NCBI GenBank assembly: GCA_946630785.1
Contig: CAMOZC010000006.1
Coordinates: 1-34,131 of the forward strand
Origin: an uncultured Clostridia bacterium
GTDB lineage: Bacteria; Bacillota; Clostridia; Christensenellales; UBA1242
DNA length: 34,131 bases
Direction of reading: 5' to 3'
Shown here: in pieces, positions 21,591 to 30,454 of the stretch
Position numbering within the stretch: the first letter of the stretch is position 1
Layout of the letters: the number at the start of each line of letters is the position of its first letter
The notes under the pieces: model-generated
What the model was told of the DNA's origin: nothing
Databases searched by the model: none
What the model saw: the letters and a program-made list of their open reading frames with translations, nothing else
Program-made: the position numbers and the translations under genes

Positions 21591-24173
21591 GTGGTATTAA
21601 AACGCATTATGATGAATGGCTTCAAGTCGTTCGCTGACAAAATCGAAATTGATTTTGGCAGTGGTATTACTGGAATTGTTGGACCGAATGGTTGCGGTAA
21701 GAGTAATGTTAGTGATGCGATTAAATGGGTATTAGGGGAACAAAGTTATAAAGCGGTGCGTGGTTCTTCCATGCAGGACGTTATCTTTAAGGGTACGGCA
21801 AATCGTAAAATGCAGTCGTACGCCGAAGTTGCATTGGTCTTTGATAACCGCACCCGTGTTTTTGATATTGATGAAACTGAAGTTACAATTTCACGTAAGT
21901 TGTACCGTGACGGTGAAAGCGAATATGCGTTAAACGGGCAACCGACACGTTTGAAGGATATTAACAACTTATTACATGACAGTGGTATCGACCGTGACGG
22001 TCTAACGATTATCAGTCAGGGACAAGTTGCCAACTTGGTCGCGGCTAAACCTGAAGACCGCCGTGGTATTTTTGAGGAAGCGGCGGGTATTGCAAAATTC
22101 CGTGCGCGTAAAGATGAGGCCGAACGTAAACTTGACCGTACCACGCAAGAATTGGTACGTGTTAGTGATGTCTTGGCAGAAATTGAACGTAACTTGGGTC
22201 CATTGATGAAGCAGGCGGAAAAGGCTCAAAAATATTTACAATTAAAAGAAGAATTAAAAAAATTAGAAATCAATTTATTTATTTATAAGTATGACCATGT
22301 GGCCGAAGAAAAAGCCAAAGCCCAAGCCGAAGCCGATGGCTTAGACAAAGAATTAAAACAACTACAAGCACAGTTGGAAATGATGGATCGTGCCAGCGCT
22401 AATGGCATGCAAGAGTTATCAGCCTTAGATAAAAAAGTGGCTGAATTGCGCGACCAAATTTTAGCCTTGTCTTTGGACAATCAACGTCAAAGTGGTGAGC
22501 AATTATTGTATCAAGCTACGGCGGACAGTTTGCACCAAGCCGAATTACAACGTGAACAATTACTTTCTAAAAAACAAATGATTGCGAACATTATTGATTC
22601 GGGTGAAGGTTTTAAATTCAGTGTTAAAAAATTAATCGAAGAACGTAATCGTAACAGTGCGGTAGCACGGGCGATTGTTGGTGTCGTTTCGCAAGAGTTA
22701 TCCGTACCGCCTGAATTAGAAACTGCGATTGAAATGGCTTTGGGTGCGGCGGCGCAAAACGTTATTACACATGATGAAGATGATGCGAAAGAATTAGTGC
22801 ATTTATTAGCTAGTAAGAATTTGGGACGGGCAACTTTCTTGCCAATTACGGCGGTCAAGGCACGTGACATTAAACCTGATGAACGTGCAATTTTGCGTGG
22901 TATGGGTCAGCGTGTTTTAGGTGTTGCCAGTGAGTTAGTAGAATATAAACCGGAAATCGCAGGAGTTGTTTCTAACTTACTGGGTCGCGTGATTGTGTGT
23001 GATAATCTTGATTCGGCAATTGCTTTGTCGCGTCAAGCCCACTATGCGTTTAAAGTTGTGACTTTGGACGGTGATATTATTGAACCACGCGGTAGCATTA
23101 CCGGTGGTAGCAAGAATGCCGTTACCAATACTTTGTGGCATACTAACAACTTAAAACAAATCGAAGCCAACTTGGTAGAAGTGGATAAAAACATTGCTGC
23201 TTTGCGCGAAAAGTTGAACCAATTAAAAGTTGATACGAAAGATAATCATGTCAGTGAAGCACAAACCAAATTGGAACAATTAAAAGATGAGTTGGCGAAG
23301 ACTATTGCCGAACGTGATAATTTGCATTACGCCACAGGAACATCGGTTTCGGGTCGTACGGAACTATCAGAGCAAATTAACGCTTTACAAGTAAAATACT
23401 ATTACGCAACTAATTTGTTAACCCGTATGGATGCTGAAATTGAAAACTTAAGTCAACGTATTACTGAAGAATACAATTTGAATTATAGCGCTTGTTACGA
23501 ACAACGTGACCCTGAATTTGATATTGTAGCGGCAGAACCACGTATTGAGGAACTGCGTCGTGCCATCCATCATTTGGGTAATGTTAATTTGGATGCGATT
23601 GAACAAGTTAAAGCCGACAGCGAACGTTACGAAACCTATAAAGCCCAAAGCGATGATTTGTTTGCGGCGAAACAAGATTTGGAAAAAGTTATGCGCGATT
23701 TGTCGCAACAAATGGAAAAGAATTTTAAAACCGCTTTTGAACAAATCAATAAAAACTTTGGCACAGTCTTCTCTGAGTTGTTTGGTGGTGGTACCGCTAA
23801 ATTGGTTTTGACTGATGCGGAAAATTTCTTGGAATGTGGTATTGAAATTATTGCCGAACCACCGGGAAAGAAACTTTCTTCGAACCTGTCTTTATTGTCG
23901 GGTGGTGAAAAGGCTTTGACCGCAATCGCGATTTTGTTTGCCATCTTGAAATACAAGAGTATGCCTTTCTGTTTGCTCGATGAAATTGAAGCGGCCTTGG
24001 ATGATGCGAACGTTACCCGTTTCGCCAGTTACTTGCATCACTTCTCGGGCGATACTCAGTTTATTGTAATTACCCACCGTAAGCCAACTATGGAACTGGC
24101 TGACCGCCTTTATGGTATTACCATGGAAGAAAAGGGTGTCAGCAAGATTGTCTCGGTAAAATTGGCAGAATAA
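21591..24173 (+). CDS. smc: Chromosome partition protein SMC with half-length coiled-coil arms
   Basis: SMC dimers with ScpA and ScpB organise and help segregate the chromosome. The N-head holds Walker A GPNGCGKS (31-38) and the Q-loop near 143. The hinge spans about 337-513 (VPPELETAIEMALGAAAQNV, LGRATFLP, ITGGS). The C-head holds LLSGGEKALTAIAI, Walker B PFCLLDEIEAALDD and ITHRK. All functional parts are present in one frame, yet the protein has 860 residues against about 1180-1190. The shortage lies in both arms: about 165-335 and 513-678, near 165-170 residues each instead of about 315-335. Deletion by assembly error is unlikely because both arms are shortened equally. The start is GTG; the first residues (LKRIMMNGFKSFAD) match the family start. 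Confidence 0.95.
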   Translation: MVLKRIMMNGFKSFADKIEIDFGSGITGIVGPNGCGKSNVSDAIKWVLGEQSYKAVRGSSMQDVIFKGTANRKMQSYAEVALVFDNRTRVFDIDETEVTISRKLYRDGESEYALNGQPTRLKDINNLLHDSGIDRDGLTIISQGQVANLVAAKPEDRRGIFEEAAGIAKFRARKDEAERKLDRTTQELVRVSDVLAEIERNLGPLMKQAEKAQKYLQLKEELKKLEINLFIYKYDHVAEEKAKAQAEADGLDKELKQLQAQLEMMDRASANGMQELSALDKKVAELRDQILALSLDNQRQSGEQLLYQATADSLHQAELQREQLLSKKQMIANIIDSGEGFKFSVKKLIEERNRNSAVARAIVGVVSQELSVPPELETAIEMALGAAAQNVITHDEDDAKELVHLLASKNLGRATFLPITAVKARDIKPDERAILRGMGQRVLGVASELVEYKPEIAGVVSNLLGRVIVCDNLDSAIALSRQAHYAFKVVTLDGDIIEPRGSITGGSKNAVTNTLWHTNNLKQIEANLVEVDKNIAALREKLNQLKVDTKDNHVSEAQTKLEQLKDELAKTIAERDNLHYATGTSVSGRTELSEQINALQVKYYYATNLLTRMDAEIENLSQRITEEYNLNYSACYEQRDPEFDIVAAEPRIEELRRAIHHLGNVNLDAIEQVKADSERYETYKAQSDDLFAAKQDLEKVMRDLSQQMEKNFKTAFEQINKNFGTVFSELFGGGTAKLVLTDAENFLECGIEIIAEPPGKKLSSNLSLLSGGEKALTAIAILFAILKYKSMPFCLLDEIEAALDDANVTRFASYLHHFSGDTQFIVITHRKPTMELADRLYGITMEEKGVSKIVSVKLAE

Positions 24174-24202
24174 CTTTGATTTTACTTTTCTTGGATAAAC
24201 AC

Positions 24203-24231
24203 TTGCTTTTTTCGTTGTTTTGCCATATATT
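24203..24231 (+). promoter_or_regulatory. Promoter of tRNA-Pro
   Basis: TTGCTT (24203-24208), 17-base spacer, TATATT (24226-24231), 9 bases before the tRNA. Confidence 0.6.
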
Positions 24232-24240
24232 ATATTTTAT

Positions 24241-24315
24241 CGGGGATTGGCGCAGGGGTAGCGCGCTTGTTTTGGGAGCAAGAGGCCGTGAGTTCAAATC
24301 CCACATCCCCGACCA
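24241..24315 (+). tRNA. tRNA-Pro (anticodon UGG), CCA encoded
   Basis: A 75-base cloverleaf: acceptor CGGGGAT / ATCCCCG with the C1 start typical of bacterial tRNA-Pro, D-arm GCGCAGGGGTAGCGC, anticodon stem CTTGT / GCAAG with loop TTTGGGA, T-arm with TTCAAAT, discriminator A and CCA. Confidence 0.95.
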
Positions 24316-24326
24316 TTAAGGGAATT

Positions 24327-24354
24327 AAAAGTCAGCATCGTGCTGGCTTTTTTT
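24327..24354 (+). terminator. Terminator of tRNA-Pro
   Basis: AAAGTCAGC / GCTGGCTTT stem with an ATCGT loop, followed by a T run. The -35 box of the next gene follows at 24361. Confidence 0.85.
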
Positions 24355-24360
24355 ATTTTG

Positions 24361-24389
24361 TTGGATAAGAATTTGTTTTATGGTAGACT
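24361..24389 (+). promoter_or_regulatory. Promoter of the gene at 24397, predicted leaderless
   Basis: TTGGAT (24361-24366), 17-base spacer, TAGACT (24384-24389), then 7 bases to the ATG. Confidence 0.5.
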
Positions 24390-24396
24390 TATTGTC

Positions 24397-24675
24397 ATGA
24401 ATGAAACCGATAACCAAATATCGCTAACTGGCACAACTAAAACACATCAACGAATGATTGATGATTTTAATGCGCTTTTTTCCAATGAAGATTTGTTTGC
24501 TACAATCGCGGTGGGCGATGCGGTTGATTTGCCACAAAGTAAAACCGAACCAGAAGAATTATACCATTGCAATTTACGTCAACCCGAATGGGCATATCAT
24601 ACTAAATTAACTCACATAGCCGAAGATTTTTTTCAACGTGGTTTAAAGCAAAAACAAATTGACCGTGAGATGTAA
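24397..24675 (+). CDS. Small unknown acidic protein
   Basis: A 92-residue polar protein without membrane helices or signal peptide. I do not recognise it. It has a helical start (TKTHQRMIDDFNALFSNEDLF), a Pro/Glu-rich middle and a helical end (LTHIAEDFFQRGLKQKQID). The start at 24397 is preferred over an upstream in-frame start at 24340, which lies inside the tRNA terminator. Support is the promoter seven bases before the ATG and ordinary codon use. Confidence 0.6.
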   Translation: MNETDNQISLTGTTKTHQRMIDDFNALFSNEDLFATIAVGDAVDLPQSKTEPEELYHCNLRQPEWAYHTKLTHIAEDFFQRGLKQKQIDREM

Positions 24676-24732
24676 TTTTTCAATTTTTTGTTAAGGTTAA
24701 TTTGTGTTATCGCTTGATTTTATCAAAAAGGA

Positions 24733-24762
24733 TAGTCAAATACTTTGGCTTTGTGTTACCAT
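24733..24762 (+). promoter_or_regulatory. Promoter of the DUF-S51 gene, predicted leaderless
   Basis: TAGTCA (24733-24738), 18-base spacer, TACCAT (24757-24762), then 6 bases to the ATG at 24769. Both boxes are weak; the spacing fits the other genes. Confidence 0.4.
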
Positions 24763-24768
24763 AAATTC

Positions 24769-26250
24769 ATGGAAGAGAACACCGATTTTACCAGGGATAG
24801 GGGTTGTCCAGAATTTTGGAGCGTATATAAGCGGTATGTCAAAAAACATTTGGAAATGTTAAATCAGTACATTAAATGTCCTTTTGTTGATCCAGATTTA
24901 AATAGTGAAATTTTGCAAAAAGCGCATACGATGTCTTGGAGTAGAACTTTGCCAAATGGACAAGAAATGTCATTAAAACCCAAGAAAGAAAAAGAAGAAG
25001 ATGGTTGGGTGTTAAAATGGGGGGATGATAATCGCTATGGAAGTGATATAATCGTCACCAGTTTTATTAGTTACAATTGGAAAGAAAAAAAATGTGACAT
25101 GTTTATAAAAGAAATTGAAAATACTGAAGAATTCTATCGCAATATTGGCAGTTTTACTATTTTCCCGAAACACGAGAACAGTATCAATCAAAGCAGAGGG
25201 CGTAGTCCAATTTATGATCGATTTGATTTAACATTGGAATGTATTCGTAAATATTACAATCAGCAGGAAAGTCTGTTGTCGGATGTGTTAAAAAATGACA
25301 GTAACTTTTTTCAATTATTTAACAATTTTAAGGGTTATGTAGACTTCTTTTGTTTTCAAGATTTAGTAGATGATGATTATACCCGCGTTCGTGATTTAAT
25401 GCGTGGTGGTTTCGTTAATGAAAAGTCTTTTGCATCGCCACTGCCAGAAAATGTTGCTGAATACGAACAATGGATGAATAACCAATTAAAATTTGTCAAA
25501 GAACGAACCAAAAGAATTAAGCCATTGCTTTTAATTGCCAGTGATTTTACTTATAACACGAAAGACGAGAATGGTGTACGAACGCCCTGTAAGATTCCCG
25601 ATAAAAACGGAATTTTGACTTTTATTGATCGTTACACACATGGACGTAAATGTTTGTTAGTGATTGCTAATGACCCCAATGATTATGAAGATAACGACAA
25701 TGTGGCACAGGTTTTGGGTCAAGCCTTTGCTATGACCAACCGAAAATTTGACGAAGTCAAAGTCTTAGATAATCGCACACGCGACCAAACTGAAACACTA
25801 ATTAAAAATGCCAATTTAATCTTTATGCGTGGTGGTGAAATTATTCGACAATTAGAATTTTTACAACAAATTAATTTCAAGGAATTGATTCAAACAAATC
25901 GTGGCGTGGTAATTTCTGTTTCGGCGGCATCAATGTGTTTGACGAAAACTATTTGTAATTTTCCAGAGCATGAAAAAGAATTAAATCAAAAACGTTTAAT
26001 TGACGGTCTTGGATTGGTTGATGTTAGGCTTATTCCGCATTTTGACGGCGAGAATTCGGCTTATCAAGGTTACACGGATTTTTCTAATCTGGTTCAAGAC
26101 TATATTTTACCATATAGTGATGAATATGTGATTGACGCTTTACCGAATGGTTCGTTCATTATGTATGATGGAAACGAACTGCAGTTTTTTGGCCCATACT
26201 ATCAAATTGACAAGCGTAAAATTAAACGTGGCGACAATGAAAAGTATTAG
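24769..26250 (+). CDS. Fusion of an uncharacterised N-terminal domain with an S51 (dipeptidase E-like) peptidase domain
   Basis: A 493-residue soluble protein of two parts. Residues 1-240 contain FWSVYKRYVKKHLE, TMSWSRTLPNGQ, IGSFTIFPKH, DRFDLTLECIRKYY and FKGYVDFFCFQDLV. From memory these resemble the family annotated DUF6994, whose function is unknown. Residues 255-493 resemble peptidase E (S51): CLLVIANDPND, LIFMRGGE (RGGE at 354-357), then Ser385 in ISVSAASM at the nucleophile elbow, His424 in PHFD, and ALPNGSFIMYDGNELQFFG near the end. The usual GxSAG elbow is changed to SVSAAS, so activity is uncertain; S51 members hydrolyse Asp-Xaa dipeptides or cyanophycin pieces. The gene is AT-rich and uses AGG/AGA Arg codons at its start. 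It stands alone between its promoter and a terminator. Confidence 0.7.
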   Translation: MEENTDFTRDRGCPEFWSVYKRYVKKHLEMLNQYIKCPFVDPDLNSEILQKAHTMSWSRTLPNGQEMSLKPKKEKEEDGWVLKWGDDNRYGSDIIVTSFISYNWKEKKCDMFIKEIENTEEFYRNIGSFTIFPKHENSINQSRGRSPIYDRFDLTLECIRKYYNQQESLLSDVLKNDSNFFQLFNNFKGYVDFFCFQDLVDDDYTRVRDLMRGGFVNEKSFASPLPENVAEYEQWMNNQLKFVKERTKRIKPLLLIASDFTYNTKDENGVRTPCKIPDKNGILTFIDRYTHGRKCLLVIANDPNDYEDNDNVAQVLGQAFAMTNRKFDEVKVLDNRTRDQTETLIKNANLIFMRGGEIIRQLEFLQQINFKELIQTNRGVVISVSAASMCLTKTICNFPEHEKELNQKRLIDGLGLVDVRLIPHFDGENSAYQGYTDFSNLVQDYILPYSDEYVIDALPNGSFIMYDGNELQFFGPYYQIDKRKIKRGDNEKY

Positions 26251-26283
26251 TATTAAATTATCATTAAATAAGTTTCAATTATG

Positions 26284-26312
26284 CGGACTCAGGGTAACTG
26301 GGTTCGTTTTTA
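26284..26312 (+). terminator. Terminator of the DUF-S51 gene
   Basis: CGGACTCAG / CTGGGTTCG stem (9 bp with GT pairs), loop GGTAA, followed by TTTTT. Confidence 0.75.
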
Positions 26313-26326
26313 TATATTTAGAGGAC

Positions 26327-26355
26327 TTGAAAATGAAAGAGTTCTGTGCTACAAT
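26327..26355 (+). promoter_or_regulatory. Promoter of the gene at 26382
   Basis: TTGAAA (26327-26332), 17-base spacer, TACAAT (26350-26355). A leader of about 20 bases holds GGAG (26371-26374), seven bases before the ATG at 26382. Confidence 0.65.
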
Positions 26356-26381
26356 CATTGTCATTAAAATGGAGAAAAATG

Positions 26382-27029
26382 ATGCAAAATACTAACCCAA
26401 TGTATGTTCAAAATTGTGAAAAATTTATTCAGGAAATTGTTACGGCTGTAATTGGTAACGGTGATTTTTCAAATTATTCCCATGAAGGGATTATTGACTT
26501 TGGTGGTAAGATTGGTAATGACGTTTTGTATCATGGCATTTATGGACTGAATCATCATGATTTAGGAGTTGTTAAAAATACAAATACAATGACTAGGGTC
26601 GCTTTGTCACAAATGGTTAAACCACATACAAGTAAAGCGCTGTGTTATTTTGAATACAAGTCTTCACGATGGAATTATGAAAAACAAACCGCGTTAGAAA
26701 AAGACGAATTAAAGCATACCATTTTGGTGAAAACACCTAAGGTTTTGGCGAAAGGAAGTCGGGCAAACATTAAAGATTGTGGTGGCTTTTCGCGTGATGG
26801 CGTGGAAGGTATTTTGCGTGTAGAATATGGTAAAGGTGAAGACCCGGATTTATTCTTAGCTAATTTATTCCAAACGATTGAAAGAAGTCAACAGCACGCC
26901 AAGGAAACAATTAATCAACAAGTGGAACAATCTGGAACGGGTAAAAAATTAAGTAAATTAAATCTCATCGCTAAATTAGCCCATTTAGTTCGCAGACAAC
27001 GTACAACAGAGCAAACGCAAGAAATGTAA
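26382..27029 (+). CDS. Unknown protein, paralogous to the gene at 30455
   Basis: A 215-residue soluble protein of unknown function. Residues 41-52 (GGKIGNDVLYHG) match residues 44-55 of the protein at 30455 (WGKLGADVAYYG) at the same distance from the N-terminus, so the two seem to be diverged paralogues. The end is basic (KKLSKLNLIAKLAHLVRRQR) and may bind nucleic acid or a membrane surface; this is only inferred from charge. Two in-frame ATG codons lie at 26379 and 26382; the second has the better Shine-Dalgarno spacing. An upstream GTG at 26346 would overlap the promoter. Confidence 0.6.
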   Translation: MQNTNPMYVQNCEKFIQEIVTAVIGNGDFSNYSHEGIIDFGGKIGNDVLYHGIYGLNHHDLGVVKNTNTMTRVALSQMVKPHTSKALCYFEYKSSRWNYEKQTALEKDELKHTILVKTPKVLAKGSRANIKDCGGFSRDGVEGILRVEYGKGEDPDLFLANLFQTIERSQQHAKETINQQVEQSGTGKKLSKLNLIAKLAHLVRRQRTTEQTQEM

Positions 27030-27049
27030 TTTGGGTGCAAATAAATCTC

Positions 27050-27078
27050 TTGACTTATGTGGGTTTAAACAAAATAAT
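27050..27078 (+). promoter_or_regulatory. Promoter of the U32-flavoprotein operon
   Basis: TTGACT (27050-27055), 17-base spacer, AATAAT (27073-27078). A leader of about 8 bases with a weak AGGA precedes the ATG at 27093. Confidence 0.6.
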
Positions 27079-27092
27079 TAAATGTAGGATTT

Positions 27093-29273
27093 ATGGAATT
27101 ATTAGCACCAGCGGGAGATATTAAAAGTTTTTATGCGGCAGTTTATCACGGCGCAGATGCAGTTTATTTAGGACTGCAAACTTTTAACGCGCGTATTAAG
27201 GCGGATAATTTTACCACGGAAAACATCGTTGATATTGTAAAGTTTGCTCATTTGTATGGTGTTAAAGTTTATGTCACTGTTAATATTTTAATTGGTGACG
27301 AAGAGGTTGAAGATTTCTTGGCGACTGTGCGTGCGTGTGTGCGTGCCAATGTTGATGCCTATATTATCCAAGATTTGGGTATGGCGCATTTGTTACGTGA
27401 ACATTTTCCGAACATTGTGTTGCATGCCAGCACACAAATGGGTGTGCATAATTTAAGCGGTGCAAAGGTTTTAGAACAGTTGGGCTTTAAACGCGTGGTT
27501 TTGTCGCGTGAAACTAAGTTGGCAGATATTAAATTAATTCGGGCACAAACGAAGTTGGAAATTGAATATTTTGTGCAGGGTGCCTTGTGCGTGGCGTTTT
27601 CCGGAAATTGTTATTTAAGTTCGTTAAAAAACGGCAACAGTGGTAACCGTGGAAAATGTTTGCAACTGTGCCGTTTACCTTATCAAGTTTATGCAGGAGA
27701 AAAGTTATTAGCTGAAGGTTATTATTTATCTGCCAAAGATTTGTGTCTAATGAAGCGTTTGCCGGAGTTATCTGCGGCAGGAGTTGATTCTTTAAAGATT
27801 GAAGGTCGTTTAAAACGCGCTAGTTATGTAGCGCAAGTTACCCGCAGTTATCGCCAAGCGTTAGATGATTTTAATTCGGTAAAAATTGAACAAGAGAAGC
27901 AAAAAATCAGTGCTTTATTTTCACGCGGTGAATTTAACGAACAAGCTTATTTACAAAACAATTTTAAAATCATTAATCCGCAAATTGGACACCATCAAGG
28001 ACGAAAAATTGGTACAGTGGTAGCTGTTTGCAAATTTAAAGATATTCACAAAATTACGTTACAAATCAAAGAAATGATTGGACAAAACGATGCATTGCGC
28101 TTAATTCAAGGAGAACGTCAGTTTAGCCTTGGCGTGGGTAACGTTAATGTATTAGGAAACGGATGTGTGGATATTTTTTCTAAGCAAAACATTCCTGTGG
28201 GTTGTGACGTTTATTTACTAAAAAGTGAGGCCAAGGAAAAAGTACTCAGTGATTACGTACGTTATTTAGCGGTGGATTTTTATTTTACGGGTAGGATTGG
28301 CCAACCGGCACAATTGGTCGCCAACCATGGGGATGTTTCTGTGACAGTGAATGGGACAAAGCCGTTGGAAAAAGCGCGTACGGCAGGTGCTACTGATGAA
28401 CAAGTTAAAAAACAGTTGGAAAAGTTAAATGATACTAAGTTTCGTTTGAATTATTTAGAATGCTTAATGGATAATGTTTTTTTACCTGTGGCGGAGTTAA
28501 ATGCTTTAAGGCGTGCGGCTATCAGCGCGCTGGAACAAGCGATATTGGAACAATACAATGCTCATTTACCCAAGATTATCGAAAATCATATTTATCATCA
28601 ACCTGCTATTAATGTACCGAAAAAGAATTTTTATTTAATTTCGGATGTTAAAGATTTAAATCATGTAAACCTCAATCATTTTTCGGTAATTCTGTGTCCG
28701 ACCGAGTATCATGTCGCAGCAGTTCGCCAACTTGTGTCGGCAGTGACCGAAAGCGGTGTTGATAAGACTGCCTTATATCTTAATTTGCCGACAGTGGCTA
28801 CTCAAACTGAAATGCAAATTTTGGATGAGATTTTAACGCAAATTCAAATTGGTATCGTTGCTAATAATTATGCTCATTTGCAATGGGCATCACAATATCC
28901 AACCATCGCGGGAATTGGTTTAAATGTGTATAATCGTTATACGGCAGAAACATTGCTAAAATTGGGGTGTGAAAACGTGATTTGGTCGATTGAAAAAAAT
29001 CCCGCCGCCGATTATGGCAGTGCTTTGGTAAGTGGTTATCCGGCATTGATGACGTTATGCCATTGTCCAGTGCGTGAAGTCTATGGTTCAGATTGTGCTA
29101 AATGTCGTTACCATAATGATTTAATTTATCAAGACGAAAGAAACAATCGTTATCGGTTCCGTCGCTTAAAAATTCAACATTGTTACTTTGAATTATATAG
29201 CGAAGAGCCATATCAAAAAGTTACCAATACGGGTAAAATTTACGATTTAAGGGAGTATCATGGAAAACTATGA
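27093..29273 (+). CDS. U32-family (peptidase U32/DUF3656) RNA hydroxylation-type protein
   Basis: U32 proteins such as RlhA and TrhP are iron-sulfur proteins needed for hydroxylation of rRNA or tRNA bases with prephenate as donor; most are not peptidases. The 726-residue protein opens MELLAPAGDIKSFYAAVYHGADAVYLG and has the U32 core ALCVAFSGNCYLSS with the Cys pair in RGKCLQLCRLPY, and DSLKIEGRLKRASYV. A DUF3656-like middle follows, then a C-terminal CHCPVREVYGSDCAKC cluster fitting metal binding. Domain content and length are closer to RlhA-type proteins (about 650 and more) than to the short TrhP forms (about 300-400). The target RNA is not known. The stop overlaps the next gene by 14 bases. 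Confidence 0.87.
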   Translation: MELLAPAGDIKSFYAAVYHGADAVYLGLQTFNARIKADNFTTENIVDIVKFAHLYGVKVYVTVNILIGDEEVEDFLATVRACVRANVDAYIIQDLGMAHLLREHFPNIVLHASTQMGVHNLSGAKVLEQLGFKRVVLSRETKLADIKLIRAQTKLEIEYFVQGALCVAFSGNCYLSSLKNGNSGNRGKCLQLCRLPYQVYAGEKLLAEGYYLSAKDLCLMKRLPELSAAGVDSLKIEGRLKRASYVAQVTRSYRQALDDFNSVKIEQEKQKISALFSRGEFNEQAYLQNNFKIINPQIGHHQGRKIGTVVAVCKFKDIHKITLQIKEMIGQNDALRLIQGERQFSLGVGNVNVLGNGCVDIFSKQNIPVGCDVYLLKSEAKEKVLSDYVRYLAVDFYFTGRIGQPAQLVANHGDVSVTVNGTKPLEKARTAGATDEQVKKQLEKLNDTKFRLNYLECLMDNVFLPVAELNALRRAAISALEQAILEQYNAHLPKIIENHIYHQPAINVPKKNFYLISDVKDLNHVNLNHFSVILCPTEYHVAAVRQLVSAVTESGVDKTALYLNLPTVATQTEMQILDEILTQIQIGIVANNYAHLQWASQYPTIAGIGLNVYNRYTAETLLKLGCENVIWSIEKNPAADYGSALVSGYPALMTLCHCPVREVYGSDCAKCRYHNDLIYQDERNNRYRFRRLKIQHCYFELYSEEPYQKVTNTGKIYDLREYHGKL

Positions 29274-30402
29274 AGTCATAATTATTGGCGCGGGTGCCAG
29301 TGGCATCATGTGCGCTTTGAATGTCAAATCTAAAACTTTGTTGGTTGAAGCCAGCGACCGCATTGGTAAAAAAATTTTGGCTACCGGTAATGGTAAATGT
29401 AATTTGACCAATAACCAGCTGAGCGTTGCTAGTTATAACACACCTTTGGTGGAAAAATATTTTTCACAATTTAACCAAAACCAGACGTTAAAATATTTTG
29501 AGAATTTAGGCATTTTCACCTATGCAGACCAATCTGGAAGAAGGTATCCATTTTCTAATAGTGCGAATACAGTTTTGGATCTTTTATTGAAAAAACTAAA
29601 TGCTAAGGACAACGTTAAAGTTGTTGTGAATAGTATGCCAATGACAATTAAGCGTTTCAACGACGGTTTTTTGGTAACGACCAAGACACAAACCTATTTT
29701 GGTCATAAATTAGTTTTAGCAACAGGTGGCAACAGTGGAACTCAATATTTAAACCAACTTAAAATTGCTTATCAACCTTTCCGTCCGAGTTTGGTGGGTT
29801 TACGTACTACCAAAAACAAAGGTTTGGCAGGAGTGCGCGTTAGCAACGTTAAAGTAACCATGAATCAATTCTCAGAGGTCGGTGAAATTTTATTTAAAGA
29901 AGACGGTATCAGTGGAATTGTGATTTTTAATTTATCGGCTTATTTAGCAAGAAATCAAATTAGTACGGGAAAAATCAGCCTGGACTTATTGACGGAAATT
30001 GAACGTGAACAGTTGTTCACAATGCTGCAAACCAGTATTCAAAACAACCCGCAGTATTTGTTGGTTGATATTTTGGAAGGATTTTTGCACAAAAGCTTGG
30101 CGAAAAACATTTTGGAAAAACTATCTTTAGACAAAACCTTGGCAGAAGATTGTACGTTAAATAACATGATTAACTTGGTAGAGAATATCAAAAATTATGT
30201 TGTCACATTTACTGGCTATGCGGATAATCAACAAGTCCACACTGGTGGAGTTGATTTAAAAGATTTGGATGATAATCTGCAACACAAGCAAGTGAAAAAT
30301 TTATACTGCTGTGGAGAGTTAGTGAATGTGGATGGTGTTTGCGGTGGCTATAATTTGCAATGGGCGTGGAGTAGTGGCAAAATTGTCGGTGATTGTCTGT
30401 AG
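29260..30402 (+). CDS. HI0933/YhiN-type FAD-dependent oxidoreductase
   Basis: A 380-residue flavoprotein of unknown substrate. The FAD-binding loop is IIIGAGASGIMCAL near the N-terminus. The family signature ATGNGKCNLTN follows, then GRRYPFSNSA, LVLATGGNSG and the end CCGELVNVDGVCGGYNLQWAWSSG. Members are usually 390-420 residues, so it is slightly short. GGGAG stands just before the ATG inside the end of the U32 gene, and the 14-base overlap suggests translational coupling. The pairing with a U32 enzyme suggests a common redox or RNA-modification task, but this is inference. Confidence 0.92.
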   Translation: MENYEVIIIGAGASGIMCALNVKSKTLLVEASDRIGKKILATGNGKCNLTNNQLSVASYNTPLVEKYFSQFNQNQTLKYFENLGIFTYADQSGRRYPFSNSANTVLDLLLKKLNAKDNVKVVVNSMPMTIKRFNDGFLVTTKTQTYFGHKLVLATGGNSGTQYLNQLKIAYQPFRPSLVGLRTTKNKGLAGVRVSNVKVTMNQFSEVGEILFKEDGISGIVIFNLSAYLARNQISTGKISLDLLTEIEREQLFTMLQTSIQNNPQYLLVDILEGFLHKSLAKNILEKLSLDKTLAEDCTLNNMINLVENIKNYVVTFTGYADNQQVHTGGVDLKDLDDNLQHKQVKNLYCCGELVNVDGVCGGYNLQWAWSSGKIVGDCL

Positions 30403-30418
30403 ATTATTGCTTTTAGTC

Positions 30419-30448
30419 TTGAATTTTAACCATTAATTATGGTAAGAT
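30419..30448 (+). promoter_or_regulatory. Promoter of the gene at 30455, predicted leaderless
   Basis: TTGAAT (30419-30424), 18-base spacer, TAAGAT (30443-30448), then 6 bases to the ATG. Confidence 0.6.
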
Positions 30449-30454
30449 AACACC

